Source: Cerina litoralis (GTDB lineage Bacteria; Bacteroidota; Bacteroidia; Flavobacteriales; Flavobacteriaceae). Taken from it: 64,000 nt of DNA. A program made the position numbers and the translations under genes. The notes beneath the pieces are model-generated. The model saw only the letters and a program-made list of their open reading frames with translations, had not been told where the DNA came from and made no database searches. Where the stretch lies: positions 1 to 64,000 of the forward strand of contig JAIRBC010000001.1 of the NCBI GenBank assembly GCA_022008415.1, written 5' to 3'. Of this stretch, positions 1-11,163 are shown piece after piece; the stretch's first letter is position 1, and every line of letters begins with the position of its first letter.

Positions 1-32
1 TTTTCCATCTTGTCTAATTCTTCCTGTGTCAT
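1..32 (-). CDS. possible 5' end of a gene that leaves the window
   Basis: On the minus strand an ATG at 32 opens a frame that runs off the left edge and reads MTQEELDKME. The same frame stays open upstream to another ATG at 68, which would add MILILTFKQKLK. Nothing about function can be said from about ten codons. The direction matches the polysaccharide genes that follow, so it may be the next gene of that cluster. It could also be chance. Confidence 0.3.
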   Translation of the reverse strand, partial: MTQEELDKME

Positions 33-237
33 TTTTAATTTCTGTTTGAATGTTAATATAAGAATCATTCAGACAGAGTTCAAATTACACCCTCCAGAGT
101 TAATAGAGACTTTAATACTGTAGCTTTCCAGGGTTTAAAGTTTGAGGTTGCCACAGGAAATGTTATGAATACCAACTTTCCTAATTATACAGGATATGTT
201 TTTGTTACGGACAGTCAAGGAGATTAAGAGGTCCATT

Positions 238-1356
238 TTAGACCGACATGCTGTTGTAAACATCTATTAACTTCTTTTCTTCCTGTTCCCAATTAAACAC
301 TTCCTCAACGGCCTTTCTTCCATTGGCTCCCATTTGTTGTGCAATTGATGGATTTTGGACTAAATAAGTAATCGCAGTAGCGATTTCATCAATGTTTTCA
401 GGATTTACACAAATTCCGGCGTTGTACTTTTCCACGATGCCCTTCCAGAGTGGGTAGTTTGAAGCAATTACCGGTATTCCGGCGGACATGTATTCGAACA
501 GTTTGTTAGGTTGGGCATTTATGTGGTTTGGATATGGAAGGAATGTTACTATCCCAGCAATACTAGTGTTCAAAATTTCCTTGACTTCGGTTCTGGAAAC
601 ATTACCAAGATACTCTACCTTTTTCCATCCTTCCTCTTCCATTAATTCCTTTTGATAAGAATTAGGGGTTATGCTACCGGCCAATTGTAAAACTACCTCA
701 CAATTTTCAAGTGATCTGATTAAATAAGTTAGTCCTCTTATTTCCGTAATTCCCCCAACATAAGATATTTTACTCCTTAACTTGTCGCCTGTTGATTTTC
801 CGCCTTTAAATTCATTTAAAAGGGGATAATTATTAATGTTGACACTCCTTTTGTTTATCTTTAAAAACCTTTCATTAATAAACGGGGTAGCAGTGATAAT
901 GGAGTCATACTTTTTACAACAATAATCCTCGTATCTTTCCAATAAACTGGCTACAATTCTACGGGAAAACTTTGGAAGATATTCCTTTCCCATTATTTGT
1001 CTGGGCAAATCTTCATGGGAATCAAAGATTACCTTATATCCCCGCTTCTTCAATTTATTGCCAAAAGGCAATAATTCGGGGTCATGAAAATGATAAATAT
1101 CCGCATTGATTTCCAAAGCTTTGAGAAAGACATTTTTACTTGCCTTGACAAATCTTTTGACCCTTGAGGTTTCTTTGGCAACACCATAAATTTTAACTCC
1201 TTTATCTACCTCATCGGGAAGACCATCAGCGACAACCAAGGAAATATCATAACCTCCCTTAGCCAATGACACGCATTCCTTTTGAAAAATCCTTATGTCA
1301 TTCCGTGTATGTGCAGAGGTAAGATGACAAATCTTTTTCCCTTTTATCTTTCCCAT
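238..1356 (-). CDS. family 4 glycosyltransferase (GT-B fold)
   Basis: This 372-residue protein is a retaining GT-B glycosyltransferase that would transfer a sugar from a nucleotide donor to the growing polysaccharide repeat unit at the inner membrane face. The N-terminal half starts with a Rossmann strand (KICHLTSAHTRNDIRI). The donor-binding half contains SYVGGITEIRGL near residue 200 and FEYMSAGIPVIASNYP near residue 290, where the Glu is the second Glu of the family's EX7E motif. It lacks membrane segments. It is the last complete gene of the polysaccharide cluster and has its own -7 promoter box in the 55-bp gap upstream. Donor and acceptor cannot be told from sequence. Confidence 0.9.
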   Translation of the reverse strand: MGKIKGKKICHLTSAHTRNDIRIFQKECVSLAKGGYDISLVVADGLPDEVDKGVKIYGVAKETSRVKRFVKASKNVFLKALEINADIYHFHDPELLPFGNKLKKRGYKVIFDSHEDLPRQIMGKEYLPKFSRRIVASLLERYEDYCCKKYDSIITATPFINERFLKINKRSVNINNYPLLNEFKGGKSTGDKLRSKISYVGGITEIRGLTYLIRSLENCEVVLQLAGSITPNSYQKELMEEEGWKKVEYLGNVSRTEVKEILNTSIAGIVTFLPYPNHINAQPNKLFEYMSAGIPVIASNYPLWKGIVEKYNAGICVNPENIDEIATAITYLVQNPSIAQQMGANGRKAVEEVFNWEQEEKKLIDVYNSMSV

Positions 1357-1388
1357 TTTTTCAATTTTTCGAATGTATAGATTAGTGG

Positions 1389-1396
1389 CAAAGATA
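1389..1396 (-). promoter_or_regulatory. -7 promoter box (TATCTTTG) of the GT4 gene
   Basis: TATCTTTG matches the Bacteroidota TAnnTTTG box exactly and lies 32 nt before the ATG at 1356, inside the short gap after the methyltransferase stop. No clear -33 TTG is present at the usual distance. It suggests that the last gene of the cluster can be transcribed on its own. Confidence 0.5.
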
Positions 1397-1411
1397 AGTA
1401 CAGGTTTTGAA

Positions 1412-2170
1412 TTAATTGGGATTCGAAAACTTTACGACGACTTGCCAAGCATATTTTCTCATAAATGGTAAGAGCGTAAAAATGCCTTTATCTATAGCAT
1501 TGCTGAAATTGATTAATGATTTTGGTGGGTTTTTCTTGAAGAGAAGTGGAACGCCCAAAGTAGTTAGATAGAAATATTCAATGTCTACCTGCTTAAAATA
1601 AGCTTTGGCCAATTTAAAATCGGGCACAAGCAATGGATGCTCGTCATCTGTACGGATGTCCGGAGTCCTATTGCGAAAACCATTGATCAACGGGTTGTGG
1701 CCCAAGGGTTCTATAAAGATAGCCGTACCATTTTTTTTTAGTTTTTTCGAGATACTGTCGAAAGCTTTCTCAAGGTCGAGATGATGCAGGATACCAGTGC
1801 CGTAGATAACATCGAAATAATTATCGGGAAAGGTCATATCTTCGGCGTTCATGACCTGGTAATCAATTTCGAGATTTTCCTTTTTGGCTTCTTTGGCAAG
1901 ATGGTCGATCGCATAATCGGAGATGTCTATACCATGTACCTTCGCTCCCATTTTGGATAGCCTAGTGCTTCGATTACCCTTATCCATACCACAACCGTAT
2001 TCCAAATAGACCTTATTTTGGGATTCGTTATAAATGAACCTGTGATACACTTTATGAACACTTTTGTTTATGGCATAAAATCGGCCTACCTCGTTATGGC
2101 GTTTGTCCGTTTCAAAAATCTTATTATGGAATTCTTGTTCATCCTTTAATCTTTGTTCTACAGTTTTCAT
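1412..2170 (-). CDS. class I SAM-dependent methyltransferase
   Basis: The 252-residue protein has the class I methyltransferase order of motifs: motif I YLEYGCGMDKG near residue 56 (a GxGxG variant), the acidic residue after strand 2 in VHGIDISDYA, and the post-motif segment YFDVIYGTGILHHLDL around residue 120. It would methylate a small molecule or a sugar of the polysaccharide, which is the most likely role given its position between polymerase-type genes and a glycosyltransferase. The C-terminal 80 residues are aromatic and hydrophobic (FKQVDIEYFYLTTLGVPLL) and may bind the acceptor. Substrate is unknown. Confidence 0.85.
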   Translation of the reverse strand: MKTVEQRLKDEQEFHNKIFETDKRHNEVGRFYAINKSVHKVYHRFIYNESQNKVYLEYGCGMDKGNRSTRLSKMGAKVHGIDISDYAIDHLAKEAKKENLEIDYQVMNAEDMTFPDNYFDVIYGTGILHHLDLEKAFDSISKKLKKNGTAIFIEPLGHNPLINGFRNRTPDIRTDDEHPLLVPDFKLAKAYFKQVDIEYFYLTTLGVPLLFKKNPPKSLINFSNAIDKGIFTLLPFMRKYAWQVVVKFSNPN

Positions 2171-2197
2171 GAATAATAGGGAATTGAAAAATTTTTA

Positions 2198-2205
2198 CAA
2201 AGATA
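2198..2205 (-). promoter_or_regulatory. -7 promoter box (TATCTTTG) of the methyltransferase gene
   Basis: TATCTTTG lies 27 nt upstream of the ATG at 2170, a normal distance for a short leader. The 233-bp gap between this gene and the upstream membrane protein is the longest inside the polysaccharide cluster, which supports a separate transcription unit. The -33 region has no obvious TTG. Confidence 0.5.
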
Positions 2206-2403
2206 GAGAAAATGTGTGTTGGTCATGGTGGTAATTAATAAAGCCATAAACTTTTATATTAGACCCTATAATCTTTAAAAGGTCGACTTGAACCGTCTTT
2301 GAACTCTAATTTTCCGAGCGCGTTTACCAACAAGATCCAAAATTAGCTTTCGATATACATTAAAAGACCTCTTTACAATAGCTTAAACCTACTTTTACAA
2401 GGC

Positions 2404-3675
2404 CTAAGCCCCACTTCTAAAAGCCGAGTTTTTATCATTTAGTATAAAAATGGAAACCAATAACAGAACAATGGCCCCATGTGTCAACAAAACAATGGAA
2501 AGAGAAGAGCTTATAAAAGAGAAAATTACCAATAAATAAAGCCCAAAATATTTGGATGGCAATTTTAGGCTGTTCAACACCATAAAGTATAGAGAAACAA
2601 TAAAAATATTGATACACACGCCCCATGTGCCCATGTTCATGTATCCATCCGATATTAGGCCGTTATTAGCTGCAGTTTTAGGTCTGTTTAAATAAAGGTC
2701 TGCGATGAGATGCTCATGACGAACATCATAAGGGTAGGTAAAAAAGTCCTTTAAAACCGATTCCGACCAAAAAAGGTAATTATCCTTAAAAAAATCCAGA
2801 TAGGAAATATCCAAAAGAGAAGGCAAAAAATGAATCCTTCTAAAGGTCAATATCCATGGATAATCATATCCAAATACGGCCAATACCATACAGCATACAA
2901 CAAGAATGACAGATAGCTTTAGAATGATATTTACTGTTTGGGAATACTGAAGCTTATAAAATACTAGCAGTACGATCAGCCCTACATACACCGTTTTATG
3001 AGCCCCAAACAAATAAAATAGAATAAGGCACAAGATGCCTATTACTAGTACCAACTTGTTTTTTAGCTCCAATGCAAAGACTATTATCAAAGGTACAATG
3101 ATCTTTGTAAATGGAGAATAGGTGTAACCAATGTAAGGATTTGCCAGAGCACCCATAATACTCCTGGTCTGATATACGTCCTGAAGGAACAGGTTTTTTA
3201 GATTAATATAAGGACCATATACGTATAGATAAGGGATTATTCCAAGGGTAGTAACAATCAGGAGTACGATTAGTGCTTGTTTTTTATTCAATACAGGAAT
3301 ACCGTTAAAGTCAATTTTTATCTTCTGAAAAAAATAGAGGGCAAAGAACAATAGTTGATGAAAAGCCATTAGCTTAACAGGATACATATTTTTAGAGGTA
3401 AAGGCTATAAGCGAGGGAATGGTGAGCAAAATAAAGAATATGGAAAGTACGGCAAAGCTAAATTTCCTTTTATCCATCCTATTAATAAAATACAGGTCAA
3501 TAAAAAAGATGGCCGTTGCCCAAAAAAAACGGGATATGGAAAAATCAAAAAAAGAATCCTTTAGCAAAGCTACATGTTCCCAATAAAAGTAATATCGGAT
3601 CTTATAAACATATAAGATCATCAACAAAAAAAAGTAACTGATAAAATAGGTGGTTATCGGGATTTTTAGCTTCAA
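2404..3675 (-). CDS. polytopic membrane protein, probable polysaccharide polymerase (Wzy-like)
   Basis: This 423-residue protein is almost entirely hydrophobic, with about ten predicted membrane segments and a larger soluble loop (about residues 270-345, SVLKDFFTYPYDVRHEHLIAD). This is the build of Wzy oligosaccharide-unit polymerases, which have very little sequence conservation. The start is a TTG whose last bases overlap the TGA of the gene upstream (TTGA), so the two membrane genes are translationally coupled. A second polymerase/ligase-type protein follows the same layout upstream, and one of the two may be the ligase. The assignment rests on topology and context, not on a motif. Confidence 0.65.
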   Translation of the reverse strand: MKLKIPITTYFISYFFLLMILYVYKIRYYFYWEHVALLKDSFFDFSISRFFWATAIFFIDLYFINRMDKRKFSFAVLSIFFILLTIPSLIAFTSKNMYPVKLMAFHQLLFFALYFFQKIKIDFNGIPVLNKKQALIVLLIVTTLGIIPYLYVYGPYINLKNLFLQDVYQTRSIMGALANPYIGYTYSPFTKIIVPLIIVFALELKNKLVLVIGILCLILFYLFGAHKTVYVGLIVLLVFYKLQYSQTVNIILKLSVILVVCCMVLAVFGYDYPWILTFRRIHFLPSLLDISYLDFFKDNYLFWSESVLKDFFTYPYDVRHEHLIADLYLNRPKTAANNGLISDGYMNMGTWGVCINIFIVSLYFMVLNSLKLPSKYFGLYLLVIFSFISSSLSIVLLTHGAIVLLLVSIFILNDKNSAFRSGA

Positions 3676-4931
3676 TATACGGCCCTCCCTTCTTTATGAC
3701 CGGAAAAGATAAAACAACATACACAAGTAAAATAAGAGATTCCGGAAAAGCGGTTAAGATAGCTTTCAAATAGGGCATTTAGGAAGAACAACACTACCAT
3801 GGCCGATATAAGCATAATATTTGCACCCCCCTCCCTTGCAGTTATAATCAAACCCATAAACACCGAAAGAAATAATACAAGTCCCAACAGACCGTTCTCC
3901 AACCAGATCTGCAGAAACTGGTTATGGGCGTTATTGCGGTTTTTTAAAGGAAATACATACTCTTTTTGTTCGTATACCCGATCCAGTTCGTTCTGTGTGT
4001 TGGCAGCGCCATATCCTAAAATAGGACTTTGCCCAATTAAATCAATCGCCGCATCCCAAGAGAGCAAACGGGTTTTAAAATCGTAACGGGCTTCCTTATC
4101 TATTTCAAGCTCTCCCTTTGCCAATTTTTTTATACTGCCCAACATCCGTGGATTTGCAAGCCCGATTATTACCAACCCCGCTAAAAAGGACAAAGATAAA
4201 ACCAGCTTTCTAATTAAGCTGTACCTTGCGACTATGAGTTTAAGGGGGAAAATTAATGCCAAGGATACGAGTCCAGCCTTGTTCGATATCAAAAAGGCAG
4301 CAATTACGAAAAACGCAATAAGCAATAATTTATATCTCTCTGAAATGCCTATTCGACAGAACAATAGCAACGCAACCCCCGTAGACAAATAGAGCGCAAA
4401 ATATACGGTTTGATGAAAAATTGAGAATTGCTGCCCAAAAAAATAATTGCCCCCATATAGAATCGATTCAAAAAAATCCCTGTCAGCCAATACGTTAGCC
4501 GCAAAATGGAAGGATCCTCCGTACAAGCTAATCGAACGGTATAGGGCTATTCCGAAGCAGATAATTAGAGAAAAGCAAAGTCCTAAAACAAACAATCGAA
4601 GGATATTCCGTTTTTGGTGCCCATTATAGCTGTGCAGGTAAAATATGAGAGGAAACACTAAAAGTGATAGTTTATGTTCCATAATTGTATATGAAACCTC
4701 ATGGAACCAAAGCATTCCGACCAAATAGGAAACAAAAAGTGCAGGAAAGAGCAGTAATAAAGACTTTTTGTTGTTATTGGTCCTGCGATACCCTAAAAAG
4801 GAAAGTCCCAGCCAGAGACCCATGGCTATCGTTGCCGCCAACTGAAAAAAAGGAATAAGAAAGGCATACGCCAATGCACCATAATAATATGGTTCTTTGG
4901 TAAACGCTTTATAAGTCCGTAATAAAATCAT
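3672..4931 (-). CDS. O-antigen ligase/polymerase family membrane protein
   Basis: This 419-residue protein has about ten to twelve membrane segments and carries the family signature near residue 325, RNNAHNQFLQIWLENGLLG, with the conserved His in a periplasmic loop before a hydrophobic helix. Members (Wzy_C / O-antigen ligase family) either join repeat units or attach the finished glycan to its lipid acceptor. It overlaps the downstream gene by 4 nt and follows the flippase gene by 21 nt, so it belongs to the same operon. Ligase and polymerase cannot be separated by sequence alone. Confidence 0.8.
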   Translation of the reverse strand: MILLRTYKAFTKEPYYYGALAYAFLIPFFQLAATIAMGLWLGLSFLGYRRTNNNKKSLLLLFPALFVSYLVGMLWFHEVSYTIMEHKLSLLVFPLIFYLHSYNGHQKRNILRLFVLGLCFSLIICFGIALYRSISLYGGSFHFAANVLADRDFFESILYGGNYFFGQQFSIFHQTVYFALYLSTGVALLLFCRIGISERYKLLLIAFFVIAAFLISNKAGLVSLALIFPLKLIVARYSLIRKLVLSLSFLAGLVIIGLANPRMLGSIKKLAKGELEIDKEARYDFKTRLLSWDAAIDLIGQSPILGYGAANTQNELDRVYEQKEYVFPLKNRNNAHNQFLQIWLENGLLGLVLFLSVFMGLIITAREGGANIMLISAMVVLFFLNALFESYLNRFSGISYFTCVCCFIFSGHKEGRAVY

Positions 4932-4952
4932 ATTCTAATATGGGCAAAAAAA

Positions 4953-6236
4953 TTATATTTCCGCCTTTACCAAGAAATATTTTAGGGTTCTGTATTGTAA
5001 CAAAAAATAGATTCCATATAAAACCAATTCGTGAATAACATAAATATAGAAAAGATTAAGTACCCCGACCTTAAATATAATAGCACAACATCCCAAAACA
5101 ATAAATGTTGTTACAAAATAAAGTGTTTGCCAGATGGAGGCAATTTTTAATTTATTGGCCGCATTAAAAATGGAGGATAAAGGACTTACGACCAATTTTA
5201 TTAAAAAACTAAATGCCAAAATAGAAGCGAACTCACCCGATCGACTCCATTTTTCACCAAAGATCAAGGCAAAAATATCCTCTCCCCAAAAATACAGTAA
5301 AATGCAAATGGGAAGGCCCATAAGCACTAAGATCAAAGCAGATTTTTTAAAAAATGACAAAGCGTTTTCAAAATTATTACTACTCATCAATTCCGCTATT
5401 TTTTGGTAAAATACATCCTTAAATGAAGTGCCTATTAAGCCCAAGGGAGCGCTCAACACAATATAGGTCAAGCCATAGTAGCCAAGATCTGCCGTGGTAT
5501 AATATTTTGTCAAAATAAGAATAAGGGCCTGCGCAGAAGCCGTATTCAAGAATGCCGGCCAAATACCATATTTGGGATAATCGATGTACTTTGTTGCAAC
5601 TGCACCCAGTTTGGTTATTCTAACTGGTCTTAACTTTATTTTGCCTTTATTAAAAAGAAATAGACAAGAACTCATTGTTCCTAAAATCTTGGCTAATACC
5701 AGTCCGTAGTAAGAAATCGATGTAAACCCCATGACTATTGCGGAAACAATATATCCCAACGACTGAATCACCTTTGCATATGCGTTGTTTTTAAACGCTT
5801 TTTCTCTCACGGAAAGGTTGGTAAAGGCACTCCAGATTCCAAAAAAAAGAACATAAATCGGCACAAAATAAATCAAATTTCCAAGACTTTGGGGAGTAAA
5901 CCTGTAAAATAGTAAAAAAACGATCGTTAGGACTAAGGCGTAGGCGCCTGTAAGATAAAGGCTTAAAGTAAATATCCGAACGGCTTCGGTATAGGTTTTT
6001 GGAAGGACAATGGCCATATGGTACTTTCCCCCAGCACCTACTGCAAATATGGTGGCCAATGCCAAAAAAGATGTGTACGTTGCAAAATCGCTTTCATCGT
6101 AAAGCCTGGTCAAAATAGGAGTGGCCAAAAATGGTAGCAATTGTGCAACTCCAGTGCCAAGAATTTGTGAGGAAACATTTCTTGAAAACTCAGAGTTTAA
6201 AACCCTATTCTTGATTTTAGTTGCTCTTTTTATCGT
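4953..6236 (-). CDS. wzx: Wzx-type polysaccharide flippase, start codon apparently ACG
   Basis: This is a MATE/MOP-superfamily lipid-linked oligosaccharide flippase with about twelve membrane segments. The first standard start in frame is a TTG at 6140, which gives 395 residues and begins inside the first membrane helix (LPFLATPILTRLYDESDF). Upstream of it the frame stays open for 32 codons and reads like the missing N-terminus (SEFSRNVSSQILGTG). That stretch has no ATG, GTG or TTG. Its first codon after the stop TGA and AGT is ACG at 6236-6234, followed by ATA AAA AGA, as if an ATG had mutated to ACG. With it the protein is 427 residues, usual for the family. Expression may be very weak, or the base may be a sequence error. 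Confidence 0.8.
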   Translation of the reverse strand, partial: TIKRATKIKNRVLNSEFSRNVSSQILGTGVAQLLPFLATPILTRLYDESDFATYTSFLALATIFAVGAGGKYHMAIVLPKTYTEAVRIFTLSLYLTGAYALVLTIVFLLFYRFTPQSLGNLIYFVPIYVLFFGIWSAFTNLSVREKAFKNNAYAKVIQSLGYIVSAIVMGFTSISYYGLVLAKILGTMSSCLFLFNKGKIKLRPVRITKLGAVATKYIDYPKYGIWPAFLNTASAQALILILTKYYTTADLGYYGLTYIVLSAPLGLIGTSFKDVFYQKIAELMSSNNFENALSFFKKSALILVLMGLPICILLYFWGEDIFALIFGEKWSRSGEFASILAFSFLIKLVVSPLSSIFNAANKLKIASIWQTLYFVTTFIVLGCCAIIFKVGVLNLFYIYVIHELVLYGIYFLLQYRTLKYFLVKAEI

Positions 6237-6290
6237 ACTTCACGGTTTTATTACTTAAAGTTATTCGAATGAACAATTAAGCAAAGTATA

Positions 6291-8323
<2,033 letters not shown>

Positions 8324-8326
8324 AAA

Positions 8327-8908
8327 TTAACTTATTCGTGTTACTGTATTGTTCTCCAACTTATATTGCTGTCCACTTTCCGGGCATTTGGCCAACCCGC
8401 TTTCATCGAATTCCAAACGGTGTCCATATTCCCCTACCCATCCAATTTGTTTTGCAGGGTTACCGACCAAAAGGGCGTAGGCAGGCACATCCTTAGTCAC
8501 CACGGCACCTGCGCCTATAAAGGCATATTCCCCAATATCGTTTCCACAAACAATTGTAGCGTTTGCCCCTATGGAAGCTCCCTTCTTAACAGTAGTCTTT
8601 GCATATTCCCCTCTTCTATTTATGGCACTCCTCGGGTTGATCACATTTGTAAATACCATGGAAGGTCCCAAGAACACATCATCCTCACAAATAACACCTG
8701 TATAAACGGAAACATTATTTTGGATCTTAACGTTATTACCCAGTTTAACTTCTGGTGAAATAACAACGTTCTGCCCTATATTGCAACGTTCCCCTATGAT
8801 ACAATTGGGCATTATATGGGAAAAATGCCAAACCTTTGTCCCTTCACCCAATACACTGCCCTCGTCCACCAAAGCGGTCTCGTGGGCAAAGTAATTTTTA
8901 TTTGGCAT
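8327..8908 (-). CDS. wbpD: UDP-3-amino-GlcNAcA N-acetyltransferase, WbpD/WlbB type
   Basis: This 193-residue protein is a left-handed beta-helix acyltransferase. Hexapeptide repeats run from about residue 12 to 150 (for example GERCNIGQNVVISPEV and GASIGANATIVCGN), with the break and conserved segment FTNVINPRSAINRR that is typical of WbpD/WlbB. It acetylates the 3-amino group with acetyl-CoA, the last step to UDP-2,3-diacetamido-glucuronate. It starts 14 nt after the stop of rmlD. The short tail after the repeats (KCPESGQQYKLENNTV) is common in Bacteroidota members of this family. Confidence 0.9.
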   Translation of the reverse strand: MPNKNYFAHETALVDEGSVLGEGTKVWHFSHIMPNCIIGERCNIGQNVVISPEVKLGNNVKIQNNVSVYTGVICEDDVFLGPSMVFTNVINPRSAINRRGEYAKTTVKKGASIGANATIVCGNDIGEYAFIGAGAVVTKDVPAYALLVGNPAKQIGWVGEYGHRLEFDESGLAKCPESGQQYKLENNTVTRIS

Positions 8909-8922
8909 TACATGTGGCTTTA

Positions 8923-9702
8923 TTAGGATATTAATACGCTATTTTTAGGTCTGGCGGCAAAAGTACGATAATTCTTAGCTTTTTCCAGTTTTACCCTATC
9001 CTTTAATCCGTTCTCTTCCAATATACTTTTGGCGAATTCGTACCAGGTCATGGCCATACCATCGGAAAAATGATGGATTCCATAAATCTTATTATTTTTC
9101 ACAATAAGATTTAGTAGAAACCTAGCCAAATTATCGGTATTTGTAGGGCACCCCCTCTGATCTGCCGTGACCTTAAGATCTTCTCCTGCCTTTGCTTTGC
9201 TTAAAATAGTCCGATAAAAGTTGTGTCCATAATTTCTATTGTACAACCAAGAGGTGCGTACAATAAAATAATTGGTTAGTCCCGTTTGGATAATTTCTTC
9301 GCCTTTTAGCTTTGATTCCCCGTACACATTTATAGGATTGGGGTTATCACTCGGTAAATATCCGGTTTCCTTTTCCCCATCAAAAACATAATCCGTAGAA
9401 ATTTGTAATAAAACCACTTGGTTTTTTTTACACGCGTAGGTTATGTTTCGAACTCCTTCCGCATTTACTGCAAACGCTTTGTCCCGTTCCTTCTCTGCCT
9501 GCTCTACATTGGTATAAGCTGCGCAGTTGATGCAATAATCAAAATTGTTTGAATCAAAAATGTTGTTAACCGCCTTTACATCGGTAATATCCAAGGTTTT
9601 GGAATCCCTAAAAACACAAACTAGGCTGGGATATTTGTGGGCCAGTCCCTTTAGGCTCATTCCCAATTGTCCTTTACTGCCCGTGACCAAGATACGTCTC
9701 AT
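8923..9702 (-). CDS. rmlD: dTDP-4-dehydrorhamnose reductase, short C-terminus
   Basis: RmlD is an SDR-fold enzyme that makes the last reduction to dTDP-L-rhamnose. The NADPH loop (VTGSKGQLG) is at the N-terminus, the Tyr/Lys catalytic pair is in NPINVYGESKLKGEE near residue 128, and substrate-side motifs QISTDYVFDG and VRTSWLYN are present. The protein ends at FAARPKNSVLIS, 259 residues. In most homologues I know the chain goes on from this RPxxSVL motif for about 25-30 residues with a final helix. Here two stop codons follow (TAATAA) 14 nt before the next gene, so the tail is absent and not just shifted in frame. It overlaps rmlC by 4 nt. Confidence 0.88.
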   Translation of the reverse strand: MRRILVTGSKGQLGMSLKGLAHKYPSLVCVFRDSKTLDITDVKAVNNIFDSNNFDYCINCAAYTNVEQAEKERDKAFAVNAEGVRNITYACKKNQVVLLQISTDYVFDGEKETGYLPSDNPNPINVYGESKLKGEEIIQTGLTNYFIVRTSWLYNRNYGHNFYRTILSKAKAGEDLKVTADQRGCPTNTDNLARFLLNLIVKNNKIYGIHHFSDGMAMTWYEFAKSILEENGLKDRVKLEKAKNYRTFAARPKNSVLIS

Positions 9703-10244
9703 TGCAATACGGACTTAAAGGATGGAAGCTCAAGATCTTTCTGTGAAAGGAGAACCTGATCTAATGGGTATTCCCAATCGATTCCCAATTCGGGATCATT
9801 GTAGATAATTCCCCCTTCGGATTCTTTATGGTAGTACGCGTCGCACTTATAAAGGAACACCGTATTATCCTCCAAGGCCAAAAAGCCATGGGCCATCCCT
9901 TTTGGCACAAAAAGCAATTTGGCATTCGATTCGGAAAGTATCATTTTAAAGTGTTGTCCAAAGGTGGCGCTATTCGCCCTAAAATCCACCACCACGTCCA
10001 GTGCTTTCCCCTGGGCCACCCTTACCAATTTTGCCTGGGCATGTTTTCCGGTTTGAAAATGCAACCCTCTTAGTACTCCTTTATGGGAAACCGAGTGATT
10101 GTCTTGGACAAAATCTACGCGTTGTCCGAGTGCATCTTCAAATTTACTGTGGTTGTACGATTCGAAGAAAACACCTCGGTTGTCCTTAAAAATTGTAGGC
10201 TCTATAAGACAACAACCTTTAAGGTCTGTTTCTATAACTTTCAT
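9699..10244 (-). CDS. rmlC: dTDP-4-dehydrorhamnose 3,5-epimerase
   Basis: This 181-residue cupin-fold enzyme epimerises C3 and C5 of dTDP-4-keto-6-deoxyglucose. Recognisable segments are DNRGVFFESYN near residue 21, QDNHSVSHKGVLRGLHFQ near 46 (with the catalytic His in RGLHFQ), and FVPKGMAHGFLALED near 111. The length is normal. It lies between rmlA and rmlD in the usual Bacteroidota order rmlB-A-C-D and shares 4 nt with rmlD. Confidence 0.95.
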   Translation of the reverse strand: MKVIETDLKGCCLIEPTIFKDNRGVFFESYNHSKFEDALGQRVDFVQDNHSVSHKGVLRGLHFQTGKHAQAKLVRVAQGKALDVVVDFRANSATFGQHFKMILSESNAKLLFVPKGMAHGFLALEDNTVFLYKCDAYYHKESEGGIIYNDPELGIDWEYPLDQVLLSQKDLELPSFKSVLQ

Positions 10245-10269
10245 CTATAACTAATCTTAAGCTATTGTA

Positions 10270-11124
10270 CTACAACCGCATTAGATACTCCCCGTAGCCA
10301 CTTTTTAAAAGCGGCTTTGCCAGCTTATGCAATTGCTCCCTAGAAATATACTCCATGGTATACGCGGCTTCTTCCAAGGATCCAATCTTTAATCCTTGTC
10401 TTTCCTCTATCACCTCAACAAACTGGGAGGCCTGCATCAAAGACGCAAAAGTTCCCGTATCCAGCCAAGCGGTTCCCTTATCCAATATGCTAACCTGTAA
10501 TTTTCCTCTTTCCAAATAGACCTTGTTAATATCGGTAATCTCCAATTCCCCTCTTTGGCTAGGTTTTATATTTTTGGCAATTTCAAGGACATCGTTGTCA
10601 TAAAAATAAATCCCGGGCACGGCAAAATTAGATTTTGGGCTTGTTGGTTTTTCCTCTATGGAAATAGCTTTCCCATGAACATCAAATTCCACCACTCCAT
10701 AACGCTCGGGGTCTTGTACATGATATCCATATATAATCCCTCCATCGGGATCATTATTGCTTTGCAGCAATTGTGCAAGTCCGGAACCATAAAAGATATT
10801 ATCTCCCAAAATCAGGGCCACTTTTTCCCTTCCAATAAAGGATTCCCCCAGAATAAAAGCTTCGGCCAAGCCATTGGGATTGTGCTGCACTGCAAACTGG
10901 AAATCACAGCCAAACTGGGTGCCATCCCCTAATAACTTCTTAAACAATGGGGCATCAGTGGGGGTTGTAATAATCAATATCTCCCTTATCCCCGCAGTCA
11001 TTAGCGTGGTTAAGGGATAGTAAATCATCGGTTTGTCGTAAATGGGCATCAACTGTTTGCTCACCGCCAAAGTAAGAGGGTGCAAACGAGTGCCTGATCC
11101 ACCTGCCAGAACGATTCCCTTCAT
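10270..11124 (-). CDS. rmlA: glucose-1-phosphate thymidylyltransferase
   Basis: RmlA condenses glucose 1-phosphate and dTTP to dTDP-glucose, the entry step of rhamnose synthesis. The 284-residue protein starts with the nucleotidyltransferase signature [18 protein letters not shown], followed by [17 protein letters not shown], the metal-binding [11 protein letters not shown] near residue 108 and [19 protein letters not shown] near 160. C-terminal [19 protein letters not shown] is typical of the short (non-GlmU) type. It is 25 nt upstream of rmlC and 39 nt downstream of rmlB. Confidence 0.96.
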   Translation of the reverse strand: MKGIVLAGGSGTRLHPLTLAVSKQLMPIYDKPMIYYPLTTLMTAGIREILIITTPTDAPLFKKLLGDGTQFGCDFQFAVQHNPNGLAEAFILGESFIGREKVALILGDNIFYGSGLAQLLQSNNDPDGGIIYGYHVQDPERYGVVEFDVHGKAISIEEKPTSPKSNFAVPGIYFYDNDVLEIAKNIKPSQRGELEITDINKVYLERGKLQVSILDKGTAWLDTGTFASLMQASQFVEVIEERQGLKIGSLEEAAYTMEYISREQLHKLAKPLLKSGYGEYLMRL

Positions 11125-11163
11125 ATTATATAGTTGTGTAGTTATGTTGCTATCTAGTTTTAG

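Noticed and set aside
57..227. Open plus-strand frame of 56 codons ending in SQGD before the GT4 gene
   Set aside because: It has no start near its beginning, overlaps the possible start of the left-edge gene and shows no family resemblance; chance is as likely as a gene remnant.
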